Shown: in pieces, positions 55,870-64,000 of the stretch
Layout of the letters: every line of letters begins with the position of its first letter
Position numbering within the stretch: position 1 is the stretch's first letter
Assembly (NCBI RefSeq): GCF_000020585.3
Contig: NC_011138.3
Location: 522,001-586,000, forward strand
From: Alteromonas mediterranea DE
GTDB lineage: Bacteria; Pseudomonadota; Gammaproteobacteria; Enterobacterales; Alteromonadaceae
Length of the DNA: 64,000 nt
Reading direction: 5' to 3'
Notes under the pieces: model-generated
Told to the model about the DNA's origin: nothing
Database searches by the model: none
What the model saw: only the letters and a program-made list of their open reading frames with translations
Position numbers and translations under genes: made by a program

Positions 55870-56559
55870 TTAAGACAGTGCCTTAAGGGCTGTATCGGGC
55901 ACGTTAGTAAAGATACCTGTAACCCCCCATTCTCGTAGCATTAGCATATCCCTTGGTTCATCAACGGTATATACAAATACGTCAAACCCATCGCGTAGGG
56001 CCTCGTGTACAAAGCTCTTATCAACAGCATCTAAGGCAATATTAACCGAATAGGCGTTAAGTGCTCGGGCGCTGGCAGTACAGTCTAGTTCGTAACTTGC
56101 CGAGAGCGCTCCAATCTTAACCTTTGACCAGCGCTTTGCGATTGCATGAAGCCAATGGTGATTAAATGAGGATATAAGCAGCTTATCAACGTTAATACCG
56201 CTTTCTTGCACAGCCTGCTTTACGTCTTCAACCCAGCTATCGACATCGTTTAAGTGTTTAATTTCGATATTGCACCACTTATTATCAACAACACAATTTA
56301 GGGTTTCAGAAAGGGTTGGTATGCGCTCACCTTCGCCTATGTCCATTTCTCGAAGCGCTTGCCACGATGCATCTAACAGGTAACCCGGCTCGCGAGCACG
56401 ACGTTTAAGGGTCCTGTCGTGGAAAACTACAATGCCGTCATCGTGCTGATAAGTGTCGAACTCAATACCATCTGCATGTTGCTCAAACGCTAACCTAAAG
56501 GCTTTAAGTGTATTTTCAGGTGCTGCTTTGCTGGCACCGCGGTGTGCAAAAATGAGCAT
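55870..56559 (-). CDS. ugpQ: Glycerophosphodiester phosphodiesterase, cytoplasmic UgpQ type
   Basis: 229 aa, no signal peptide. Hydrolyses glycerophosphodiesters to glycerol 3-phosphate and an alcohol. GDPD signature LIFAHRGASKAAPENTLKAF, the catalytic EFDTYQHDDGIVVFHD with metal-binding Glu/Asp and His, and the IEIKH motif. It lies 31 nt after the EamA transporter gene. Confidence 0.92.
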   Translation of the reverse strand: MLIFAHRGASKAAPENTLKAFRLAFEQHADGIEFDTYQHDDGIVVFHDRTLKRRAREPGYLLDASWQALREMDIGEGERIPTLSETLNCVVDNKWCNIEIKHLNDVDSWVEDVKQAVQESGINVDKLLISSFNHHWLHAIAKRWSKVKIGALSASYELDCTASARALNAYSVNIALDAVDKSFVHEALRDGFDVFVYTVDEPRDMLMLREWGVTGIFTNVPDTALKALS

Positions 56560-56590
56560 AGGTACTAGCCCCTTCCATTATCAATACGCA

Positions 56591-57466
56591 TTATTCATCG
56601 TTTGAACTGTGCAACTTATGGGTATTAAGCGTTTCATAAACTGACGCCGAGGTAATGAGTATGCCTCCTACTAGCGCACTCCAGCCAGGCGTTTCATTTA
56701 GCAAAATAATAGCGAGAAAAACGCCGTAAAGAGGCTGCATGCAGGCTATTAGAGAAAAAGTTTTTGCTCGTAAATGTCGCAGACTCGCTGCAATTAACGC
56801 ATGGGGCAGGGCTGTAAATACGGTGCCTAATAGCAACAACATGAGCCATGAATTCGTTGAGGCAGAGGCAATGGCTTCACTTCCTACAGGCAGCATCAAC
56901 ACGCTAATAACTAAGGTTTGCCATGCCATCGCTTGTGCACCAGTATAATGCTTAAAGTGTTTGCGATGAATAAGGTTTCTAAACGAATACAAAATAGCAG
57001 AGGCAATGCCTATTAGAACGCCAAGCGTAATATCGTTCTCTAACGATGTTTCAGGCACAATTAGGTATACGCCAATGATCACCGTTAGCGTAGATAGGAT
57101 ATCCTGCCAAACCAGCCTTACTCGTTCGAAAAAAGGTTCGATAAGTACGGTAATTACAGGAAAGGTGAAAAGCGCAATCATGCCCACAGATACGCCGGCA
57201 TACTGCATCGCCGCAAAGTAGGTAACCCAATGAAGCGCCATGAGTAAGCCTAAGCCAAGCGCAACGCCGTAATCTTTTCTGCTATTCAGCTTTATTTTAT
57301 TTTTGGCCAGCTTTAGAAATGCAAATAGGGCAATGCATGCAAATACCGAGCGGACCAGGGTAATATCACTGGCACTAAGTGGTACAAGCCTAGAAAAAAG
57401 GGCCGTACCACCTAATAAAACAACCGTGAGGTGAAGCGAAATTAGGCTTTTTTTAACAGCATCCAT
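56591..57466 (-). CDS. DMT-superfamily (EamA) transporter
   Basis: 291 aa, ten predicted helices in two EamA repeats (about 10-140 and 145-280). Probable metabolite exporter; substrate unknown. The conserved end of each half (e.g. LYGVFLAIILLNETPGWSALVGGILI) is typical. Starts 3 nt after the psd stop region on the same strand, so likely co-transcribed with psd. Confidence 0.9.
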   Translation of the reverse strand: MDAVKKSLISLHLTVVLLGGTALFSRLVPLSASDITLVRSVFACIALFAFLKLAKNKIKLNSRKDYGVALGLGLLMALHWVTYFAAMQYAGVSVGMIALFTFPVITVLIEPFFERVRLVWQDILSTLTVIIGVYLIVPETSLENDITLGVLIGIASAILYSFRNLIHRKHFKHYTGAQAMAWQTLVISVLMLPVGSEAIASASTNSWLMLLLLGTVFTALPHALIAASLRHLRAKTFSLIACMQPLYGVFLAIILLNETPGWSALVGGILITSASVYETLNTHKLHSSNDE

Positions 57467-57469
57467 AAA

Positions 57470-58447
57470 TTAGCTGTCAGCGCCCTCTGAAGGTGTATCT
57501 TTCTTGGTTTCGCCAGCATTGTCATCAAACTCGTTGCTAGCTTGAACAGGAGTTTCGGTAGTTTGCTCTGGTGTAATAGCTTTTTGTGAAGACATTTTTG
57601 AAGCCATCGGCTCACCTAAGCGTGTCACCATGCCAGGGGCAATATCTTCGAAATCTATCATGTCTTTTTCGAAACAAACTACAATGGTTGAGCCTAGCTT
57701 AAAGCGCCCAAGTTCAGCCCCTTTTTCTAACTTAACCGCCGCTTCGCTATCAGTTTCATACGACCAGTGCTGGACCGTCTTACCTGTAGGTGGAGTCACC
57801 GTGCCAGCCCAAACCGTTTCGATACTCGCCACAATAGTAGCACCTACTAATACCATTGCCATTTTGCCCACCGGGGTGTCGAACAGCGCTACAACACGTT
57901 CGTTACGTGCGAAAAGGCCCGGAATATTTTGTGCAGTAAGCGGGTTGACCGAAAACAGTTCGCCCGGCACGTACAGCATGTCAGTTAGCGTACCTTCAAT
58001 AGGCATATGGATTCTGTGATAGTCACGTGGCGCCAAGTAGACTGTTGCGAACTTGCCGTTTTTAAACGGTGCGGCAACATCAGGTTTTCCGCCTAGTAAC
58101 GTGGTAAGGCTGAAGTCATGGCCTTTCGCTTGGAAAATGCTGTCGCTGCGGATATCGCCAAACTGGCTCACTGTGCCGTCAACAGCATGGATTAGCACAT
58201 CGTCACTTTCATCGATAGTGCGCGCTTCTGGCTTAAGCGTACGAGTGAAGAATTTATTGAAGCTTCGGTAATGCTCGGGCTTTTCATGAAGAGCCTCGGT
58301 CATATCAACATTGTATTGCTTAATAAATAGCTTGATGAAAAAGGTTGTCACGCTACCCATCTCTGCTTCAGCGAGTTTACCCACAAGGCGAGAAAGCAAA
58401 TGCTTAGGGGTAACGTATTGTAAATTAACTTTAAGCCAATCTAACAC
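57470..58447 (-). CDS. psd: Phosphatidylserine decarboxylase proenzyme
   Basis: Makes phosphatidylethanolamine at the inner membrane. 325 aa. The proenzyme self-cleaves at LGST (GRFKLGSTIVVCF, about residue 252) to form the pyruvoyl group on Ser. Other motifs are FFTRTLKPEARTID, YLAPRDYHRIHMP and GATIVASIETVWAG. After about residue 290 there is a Thr/Glu/Asp-rich tail not needed for the fold. Next to rsgA-orn, as in E. coli. Confidence 0.96.
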   Translation of the reverse strand: MLDWLKVNLQYVTPKHLLSRLVGKLAEAEMGSVTTFFIKLFIKQYNVDMTEALHEKPEHYRSFNKFFTRTLKPEARTIDESDDVLIHAVDGTVSQFGDIRSDSIFQAKGHDFSLTTLLGGKPDVAAPFKNGKFATVYLAPRDYHRIHMPIEGTLTDMLYVPGELFSVNPLTAQNIPGLFARNERVVALFDTPVGKMAMVLVGATIVASIETVWAGTVTPPTGKTVQHWSYETDSEAAVKLEKGAELGRFKLGSTIVVCFEKDMIDFEDIAPGMVTRLGEPMASKMSSQKAITPEQTTETPVQASNEFDDNAGETKKDTPSEGADS

Positions 58448-58613
58448 AAAATATCTCCGTTTCTTTTATGCAAACAATAACGCATTGCATAGATAGCGCT
58501 ATTGTATAGTAAGTCGTAGTATTTAGAGCAACTTTAGGGTTATGAGTGCTTACACAAAAGCATAAGCACGGGTTTACTCTCGGTGAGTGTTATCGCGTTT
58601 TGTTTAAAACCGC

Positions 58614-59657
58614 TTATGCACCTGGGGGCTGACTATGGCTAGGACGCTGCTCTTCCATCGTGGTTAATATTCGGTGGTAGCTGTCAAAGCGTTCTGCACT
58701 GATTTTCCCTTCTTCAACCGCTTCTCTTAACAAGCAGCCCGGATCGTTTAAGTGCTTGCAGTCGCGAAATTTGCAGCCGCCTAAATAGTCTCTAAACTCA
58801 ATAAAACCCCATGTGATACGCTCAACGGGAATATGCCACAGGCCAAACTCACGTACTCCTGGAGAATCAATTAAATCACCCCCAGCCGGTAAATGAAGCA
58901 GTTTAGCAGCGGTGGTGGTGTGTTGACCCAGCCCTGAGTTATCTGAGATATCACCGGTTAATTCATCGGCATCTGGCAGAACCTGGTTAATAAGGCTCGA
59001 TTTACCAACGCCCGACTGCCCCACGAAAACGCTGATATTATCATTAAGGTATTCGTTAAGTGTATTAATACCCTCGCCAGTTTTACAGCTGGTAAACAGC
59101 ACTTCGTAGCCTAGTTTTTCATAGGTTTTAAGCTGCTCTGTGACGGTTGCGCGTTCTTCATCGCTAAGCAGCTCTACTTTATTAAGTACAATAAGTGGCG
59201 TAATGCCAATATCTTCACAGGCCACCAAATAGCGGTCGATTATATTCAGTGAAAGAGAAGGTAAAATAGAGCTAACCACAATAATACGGTCGATATTCGC
59301 GGCAATGGGTTTGATACCGTCGTAATAATCGGGGCGAGTGAGCACGGAGTGCCTGTCTTTTACTATTTCGATAACACCTCTTACCCCCGACTCAGCATCA
59401 TCCCCTTTGCTGAAAAAGACTTTGTCTCCGCACACTACAGAGTCGACTGTACGGCGAATATGGCAGCGGGAAACTTCGCCATTGGTATCTTCAACATCGG
59501 CATGTTTGCCGAAGCGGCCAATTACAGTACCGCTCTCTAACGCGCTTTCGTCCAGACTCGAAGCATCTTTAGCGCCGTGCTTTTCACGCAAGCGTTTGCT
59601 TCTGTTTGCTGCAACTTGTCGTTTCTGTCGTTGTGTAAGTTTTGGTTTTTTCGCCAC
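58614..59657 (-). CDS. rsgA: Small ribosomal subunit biogenesis GTPase RsgA
   Basis: 347 aa, late 30S maturation GTPase. OB fold in the N-terminal part, circularly permuted GTPase order: NKVE (G4) before [15 protein letters not shown] (G1) and [11 protein letters not shown] (G3), then a zinc-binding [14 protein letters not shown] cluster. Divergent from orn; the 5' ends are close (about 87 nt between start codons). Confidence 0.96.
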   Translation of the reverse strand: MAKKPKLTQRQKRQVAANRSKRLREKHGAKDASSLDESALESGTVIGRFGKHADVEDTNGEVSRCHIRRTVDSVVCGDKVFFSKGDDAESGVRGVIEIVKDRHSVLTRPDYYDGIKPIAANIDRIIVVSSILPSLSLNIIDRYLVACEDIGITPLIVLNKVELLSDEERATVTEQLKTYEKLGYEVLFTSCKTGEGINTLNEYLNDNISVFVGQSGVGKSSLINQVLPDADELTGDISDNSGLGQHTTTAAKLLHLPAGGDLIDSPGVREFGLWHIPVERITWGFIEFRDYLGGCKFRDCKHLNDPGCLLREAVEEGKISAERFDSYHRILTTMEEQRPSHSQPPGA

Positions 59658-59743
59658 GATTCTTTTCTAGTTTCACGTATACTATGTCAATAATACCGTT
59701 TGTAGGGCATGGTTGCCATGTCTGTAGCGCAAAGAGGAAAGTA

Positions 59744-60289
59744 ATGAGTAAACACGACAGTAACCTTGTTTGGATAGACATGGAAATGACAGGGTTAGAT
59801 CCTGAAACCTGCGTAGTTATGGAAATTGCCACCATAGTTACCGATGCACAGCTTAATATTTTGGCTGAAGGCCCCGTAATAGCGGTACATCAAAGTGATG
59901 ACGTGTTAAACAACATGGACGAGTGGTGCACACGCGTTCACGGAGAAAGTGGGCTTACTGCGCGTTGCCGAGAGAGTAAAATAAGCGTAGAAGAAGCATC
60001 CGCACAGACTATTGCCTTTTTAGAGCAGTGGGTAGATGCAGGTAAATCACCACTGTGTGGAAACACCATTGGGCAAGACAGACGATTCATGGTTAAGTAC
60101 ATGCCCGAGCTTGAAGCTTACTTCCACTATAGAAATATTGATGTAAGTACAATAAAAGAGCTAACGCGCCGCTGGAAGCCTGAAGTTTTAGATGGTTTCG
60201 AAAAGAAAGGCGTACACTTAGCCTTAGATGATATTCGCGAGTCTATTGAAGAAATGCGCTATTATCGAGAGAAAGTGTTTACGATTTAA
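59744..60289 (+). CDS. orn: Oligoribonuclease
   Basis: 3'-5' exonuclease that degrades 2-5 nt RNA fragments, including pGpG from c-di-GMP breakdown, so it completes the turnover started by the EAL enzymes of this window. 181 aa from ATG 59744 ([19 protein letters not shown]), preferred over the longer frame from 59642 because GAGGAA lies just upstream. DEDDh motif: DMEMTGLD, then [11 protein letters not shown] and [14 protein letters not shown]. Confidence 0.97.
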   Translation: MSKHDSNLVWIDMEMTGLDPETCVVMEIATIVTDAQLNILAEGPVIAVHQSDDVLNNMDEWCTRVHGESGLTARCRESKISVEEASAQTIAFLEQWVDAGKSPLCGNTIGQDRRFMVKYMPELEAYFHYRNIDVSTIKELTRRWKPEVLDGFEKKGVHLALDDIRESIEEMRYYREKVFTI

Positions 60290-60329
60290 GCATTCGAGCA
60301 TTGAGGTGCAAAAAAAGTAGAATTAAAGG

Positions 60330-60357
60330 TTGCGTTACCCCAAAATTTTTGTAAAAT
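60330..60357 (+). promoter_or_regulatory. tRNA-Gly promoter
   Basis: TTGCGT, 16-nt spacer, TAAAAT, then GCGCACC, a GC-rich discriminator typical of stringently controlled stable-RNA promoters. 33 nt before the first tRNA. Confidence 0.7.
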
Positions 60358-60390
60358 GCGCACCACTTCAAACGAAGTACCTCTTTTGTT

Positions 60391-60466
<76 letters not shown>

Positions 60467-60526
60467 AATTTTAAAAGCTGATAGTAAAATTTACTTTCAG
60501 TGGGCGTGAAAAGCGCGACCCCTAGT

Positions 60527-60550
60527 GGGCCCGCGACCGAGTGTCGGCCA
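60527..60550 (+). repeat. Spacer repeat A, copy 1 (behind tRNA-Gly copy 1)
   Basis: 24-nt block starting GGGCCCGCGACCGAG and ending TCGGCCA, identical to 60763-60786. Partly preceded by a shared GCGACC context. Not itself part of a tRNA. Confidence 0.7.
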
Positions 60551-60556
60551 GTTGGC

Positions 60557-60580
60557 AAATCTCGTTTCCCGCTCCAAATT
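60557..60580 (+). repeat. tRNA-Gly 3'-end remnant, copy 1
   Basis: Matches the last 19 nt of the tRNA (AATCTCGTTTCCCGCTCCA) plus the following AATT. It lacks the rest of a tRNA. Similar 3'-end repeats follow tyrT in E. coli (rtT elements). Confidence 0.75.
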
Positions 60581-60627
60581 CACTTACCATAGGTAAGTAT
60601 CTATAAGATGCACAGCATCGACTCTAT

Positions 60628-60703
<76 letters not shown>

Positions 60704-60762
60704 AATTTTTCAAACACCTCAAAAATTAAAACTTATCTAGTTTTTAAGTGCGACCACTTGAT

Positions 60763-60786
60763 GGGCCCGCGACCGAGTGTCGGCCA
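60763..60786 (+). repeat. Spacer repeat A, copy 2
   Basis: Identical 24-nt copy of 60527-60550, again placed between a complete tRNA-Gly and a tRNA 3'-end remnant. Confidence 0.7.
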
Positions 60787-60804
60787 TTGCTTCGCAACGA
60801 GCTC

Positions 60805-60827
60805 AAATCTGTTTCCCGCTCCAAATT
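60805..60827 (+). repeat. tRNA-Gly 3'-end remnant, copy 2
   Basis: AAATCT-GTTTCCCGCTCCAAATT, as copy 1 but with one C lost. Same order relative to spacer repeat A. Confidence 0.7.
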
Positions 60828-60928
60828 TTTTCTTCAGTATTCATATTTCATAATCGCATTTACTTTGTAAGTGAAAGCTATCTGAACTTTCTTCTTTGTT
60901 AATGCTCAACTACTAGGTGCTTTTATGG

Positions 60929-61723
60929 ATGGATGCATTAATGGTAGACTCAAGGATTGATAGATATGAGCTTGAGAGGAGCAGTCTTACTCAAATAAGC
61001 CTGCCAAGCGCTTCTGATCTTCGTGCGCTTTTACTTTCACTTGGTATCAATGGGAGCTTGTTACTCGCGTTGGCATTCACCACAGAAAACGAGTCTATAA
61101 ATCAGCAACACTTTCCACCTGTATTGCTAAAAGCAGTATTAGTAATGCCAACGAGTGCCCCTCAAAAGACCGACATTGATTCAGAACCAGTGAATGAGAA
61201 AGGTAGCGACCTAGAACATAGCGCTGCCATTGAAAAAACTAAAAAGGGTGAGAAAGTATCGAGCGCTAACAAAGTGGTTGGCAAAACTAAAGAACCACAG
61301 AAACTTTTGGTAAAAGAACCTTCACCACAATTTAAAGCAAGAACAAAAGAAACCAAGCTTAAAATTCGGGATGCCACACAAGATTATATCAATCGTTTGA
61401 ACGCACAACGATTGCATGACATCGCTAATCAATCACCTTCAAACAAAACTCATTCGAATGTGAAAAGAAACCCTAAGCTTTCTAACTCCTCCAATACTGA
61501 AAACGAAGACTTTCTAAAAAGCATCGAAATAGTCCTTGATTGCAGTTCAATAAAAGGGAAGTTATTTAGCACCCTCAGTAAAAACAAGGGGGTTACTCTT
61601 AACGATCGTGACTTTCCCACGCTAGCGGGTGACGCAACTAAATCAGTTCAGGGTACCGTGAAGTGTCGAGACCACGGCAGTATTCAATTGCATATTGATA
61701 AGTATCTAAACAAGCTGCAATAG
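60929..61723 (+). CDS. Membrane-anchored, Lys-rich protein of unknown function
   Basis: 264 aa from ATG 60929 (GTG 60917 and ATG 60941 are alternatives). Short cytoplasmic N-terminal part, one hydrophobic helix (LRALLLSLGINGSLLLALAF), then a long hydrophilic Lys/Glu/Ser-rich region (about 60-195) and a small C-terminal domain with two Cys (VLDCSSIKG, TVKCRDHG). The topology is like TonB or TolA, but no TonB C-terminal motif and no Pro-rich repeats are seen. Family not recognised. It sits between the tRNA-Gly genes and a TonB-dependent receptor, where E. coli would have queG. Confidence 0.6.
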   Translation: MDALMVDSRIDRYELERSSLTQISLPSASDLRALLLSLGINGSLLLALAFTTENESINQQHFPPVLLKAVLVMPTSAPQKTDIDSEPVNEKGSDLEHSAAIEKTKKGEKVSSANKVVGKTKEPQKLLVKEPSPQFKARTKETKLKIRDATQDYINRLNAQRLHDIANQSPSNKTHSNVKRNPKLSNSSNTENEDFLKSIEIVLDCSSIKGKLFSTLSKNKGVTLNDRDFPTLAGDATKSVQGTVKCRDHGSIQLHIDKYLNKLQ

Positions 61724-62200
61724 CTGTAATCTGCAAAATTATACCAAAGTATAAGTTTCTCGTTATGCCATTTTCCAGCACCGATTCTGTCTGCGTTCAC
61801 GCACTATAATGAATCCTTATTCATCATTTTTTGCATCGTATTGGTGCGTAGCCGCCTAGATTTTAATCCGTATCTCGATAAACCTAGGACTTGTTGTGCC
61901 TTTTGCACGAAAATTGTGCAACTGGTAGCACTTTAATAAGTCTGTTTGAATATTAAATGGATTTTAGTGGGTAAATATGCATAATGCGCCGTTTTTTCGC
62001 GGTAGTTTCGCTAATTAGTCGCCTTTTGATAGGCACATAGTTTGCAGATCTACATGGTTTGCTAAACATAGTGTGTTAATTAAATAGGCTATGTAAAACG
62101 CATATCTCAGACATATAAAAAATAACCTTCGCTTTTAGACTCCTCAATAAGCGCCGGAAAGAGCGTACTGGAACGAAAAAGTATAATTGGAGAAACACAC
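61724..62200. other. 477-bp region upstream of the TonB-dependent receptor
   Basis: AT-rich. A TTGCAC-N7-GTGCAA inverted repeat lies at 61903-61921. No Fur-type box, RNA gene or supported open frame was found. The receptor's promoter and long 5' leader must lie here. Confidence 0.4.
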
Positions 62201-64000
62201 ATGGCTTTTGGTTCATCAAAGCAAAACAATATTTCTGCACTAGCAATTGCAGTAGCATCTGCACTTACTGTTAGTGCATCTGCGGTTCAGGCTCAGGAAG
62301 AAGCCGCTGTTGAAGAGAAGGATGTCGAAAAAGTAGTTGTAACCGGTTCTCGCGTTGCCCAAGACTCCTCCCTGGAAGCAGCGAGCCCTGTTCTTGCCAT
62401 TAATGCTGGTGATATCAAAACATCTGGTCAAATAGATTTAGGTGCCATGCTGCGTGAATCGCCTCAACTACAGGCGTCACTGCCGGGGTCTTTTTCTGCA
62501 TTTAATGGAACCCCACTAGGAGCAAGCTTACTGGACTTACGTAATCTAGGTAGTGAGCGAACCTTGGTTATGGAGAACGGTCGACGACATGTTTCAGGTA
62601 TTGAGGGTACGGGCTCTGTTGATGTAAATACCATCTCTACTGCTTTACTTAGAAACGTGGAAGTCCTCACTGGTGGTGCCTCAGCTGTTTACGGCGCTGA
62701 TGCGGTAACCGGTGTTGTCAACTTTAATATGAGAAACGGAGCCTCGTTCGACGGGCTAGAGCTTCGCACTCAAACAGGTGTGACTGACGATGGTGATGCG
62801 AATGAATTCTTTTTATCATTGGCCAACGGCTTTTCTACAGATAAAGGTGATTTAGTATTCGCGGTTGAATACCAAGAAACCAGCCCAGTGTATGCTAGAG
62901 ATAGAGACTTCGCAGGCTCTGGTCTATATACACAAGTAGCCAATACAGAGGCTACTCAGAGTGCATTTGGTATTGATTCACGCTTCAAGAATACTTGGGT
63001 GCCAGATTACAGACTTCCAATTTCAAGTGACAGAGGTGTAATTTCATTAACTGGCAGTGCGTTTGGGGATGTCGCTGGATCTGGCGGCGTGCTAGGTTGC
63101 GGCACTATCGGAACGTCCATGTTTCCAACGTGTCAGGTAGTGGGTGAAGACGGCACCTTACGTGCCTACAATCCCGGCGATGTTTATGCTGGACCTTTCG
63201 ATGCGAGTGGTGGTGATGGTGTACCGGGTAGTCCCGACGCTGAACTTATCCTTCCAGAGTCTAAAAGAGTCTTAGTACAGGCAGTGTCAAATTACGAACT
63301 AAATGAATTCGTAAATTTCTTTGTAGATGCCAAATTCGTATTTAGCTCGACTAAAGAAACTAATCAGGTGAATGGTTTCAATGACGATATTCCAATCTCA
63401 CTAGACAATCCGTATATTCCTGCAGCTCTACTGTCTCAAATTAATGAATTACAAGCAGAAGGTGAATCACCAAGCTTGGTAATGTCCCGCGATGTTCTTG
63501 ATATAAACGCTAATTCAAACCCAGAAGCGGAACGTAAAACGTATCGTATTGTTACAGGCTTCGACGGTTATATCCCTAACACCGCTCTAGAGTACGAGGT
63601 TTTCTATAACTACGGTCGAACTGATGCCGACATTACTTCGAACTTGCGCATAGAAGACAGATACTTCGCCGCTATTGACGCTGTAACAGATCCAGCAACT
63701 GGCAATGTTGTTTGTCGCTCTGACCTAGACAGTTCTGCGCTTCCTCCTACGTCGCCGTTTCCATCTGCGAATGCGAATTTTGGATTCTTAACTTTCCAGC
63801 CTGGTGATGGTTCTTGTGTACCAGTGAATTTGTTTGGAAAGGATTCAATCAGCGCTGAAGCGGCTAACTTTATATTCCAACCTGGCACTGAGCAGAACGA
63901 TATAACGCAAGAGAATTTCTTAGCAGTAGTATCGGGAGACTCTTCTGATTTATTCGAGCTTCCGGCAGGCCCTGTTATGTTTGCTCTTGGTTACGAATGG
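62201..64000 (+). CDS. TonB-dependent outer-membrane receptor, N-terminal part (3' truncated by window edge)
   Basis: Open from ATG 62201 to the last base (600 codons, no stop). GGAG lies 7 nt before the ATG. Signal peptide ending about SAVQAQ, TonB-box-like EKVVVTGSRV, then a plug domain with SGQIDLGAMLRESPQ, LDLRNLGSERTLVMENGRR and the LTGGASAVYGADAVTGVVNF motif. These match the CarA/IroN-like TonB receptors common in Alteromonas, some of which take up carbohydrates or organic compounds. Barrel strands follow. The substrate cannot be told. No neighbouring catabolic genes are visible within the window. Confidence 0.95.
   Translation, partial: MAFGSSKQNNISALAIAVASALTVSASAVQAQEEAAVEEKDVEKVVVTGSRVAQDSSLEAASPVLAINAGDIKTSGQIDLGAMLRESPQLQASLPGSFSAFNGTPLGASLLDLRNLGSERTLVMENGRRHVSGIEGTGSVDVNTISTALLRNVEVLTGGASAVYGADAVTGVVNFNMRNGASFDGLELRTQTGVTDDGDANEFFLSLANGFSTDKGDLVFAVEYQETSPVYARDRDFAGSGLYTQVANTEATQSAFGIDSRFKNTWVPDYRLPISSDRGVISLTGSAFGDVAGSGGVLGCGTIGTSMFPTCQVVGEDGTLRAYNPGDVYAGPFDASGGDGVPGSPDAELILPESKRVLVQAVSNYELNEFVNFFVDAKFVFSSTKETNQVNGFNDDIPISLDNPYIPAALLSQINELQAEGESPSLVMSRDVLDINANSNPEAERKTYRIVTGFDGYIPNTALEYEVFYNYGRTDADITSNLRIEDRYFAAIDAVTDPATGNVVCRSDLDSSALPPTSPFPSANANFGFLTFQPGDGSCVPVNLFGKDSISAEAANFIFQPGTEQNDITQENFLAVVSGDSSDLFELPAGPVMFALGYEW

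Noticed and set aside
62464..63888. Minus-strand open frames opposite the TonB-dependent receptor
   Set aside because: The plus frame is open for 600 codons with clear receptor motifs; the minus frames are shadows.

Overview
The window looks like chromosomal DNA of a marine gammaproteobacterium of the Alteromonas type (Alteromonadaceae). This is inferred from protein resemblance and gene order: the aroK-aroB-damX-dam/rpe-trpS block, pilMNOPQ divergent from mrcA, an argCBFGHA operon, gpsA-secB-grxC-yibN next to envC-yibQ, and psd-rsgA-orn followed by tRNA-Gly(GCC). Most of the window is core chromosome. I see no prophage, insertion sequence, integrase or CRISPR array.

Layout. 1-3.8 kb: the 3' end of parC, then an H-NOX gas sensor paired with a PAS-GGDEF-EAL c-di-GMP enzyme. 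3.9-8.6 kb (minus): arginine succinyltransferase catabolism (argD/astC, astA, astD) plus a DUF1338 dioxygenase-like gene. 9-13 kb (minus): HDOD protein, pabA/trpG amidotransferase, trpS, rpe. 13.3-14.8 kb (plus): TorF-type porin and two small genes set between rpe and dam. 14.9-24.1 kb (minus): dam, damX, aroB, aroK and the type IV pilus assembly genes pilQPONM, divergent from mrcA (PBP1A). 27-37 kb: malic enzyme, a small lipoprotein, YghU-type GST, catalase, a TetR regulator, a hydrolase, and an EAL protein interrupted by an in-frame stop. 37-44 kb (minus): argCBFGHA. 44.5-50.4 kb: mgsA, a CpxP-like periplasmic protein divergent from a CpxRA-like two-component system, a lysophospholipase-like hydrolase, trmL and a small periplasmic protein. 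50.4-55.8 kb: gpsA-secB-grxC-yibN, envC-yibQ and a MerC-domain protein. 55.9-60.3 kb: a glycerophosphodiesterase, an EamA transporter, psd, rsgA, orn. 60.4-64 kb: two identical tRNA-Gly genes with tRNA-derived repeats, an anchored protein of unknown function, and the start of a TonB-dependent receptor.

Regulatory signals. The strongest undescribed candidate is the argC leader. It carries tandem ARG-box-like sites, then a 42-codon reading frame with late Arg codons, then a perfect 18-bp terminator-type hairpin whose T-run ends 24 nt before argC. This looks like arginine-responsive transcription attenuation. Other signals are two GTAAA-N6-GTAAA CpxR-type boxes (one between cpxP and cpxRA, one upstream of the small periplasmic gene at 49958), a perfect Zur-type palindrome ahead of the MerC-domain gene, and an rtT-like repeat arrangement behind the tRNA-Gly genes.

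All identifications are by eye from sequence and family knowledge; no database search was run.
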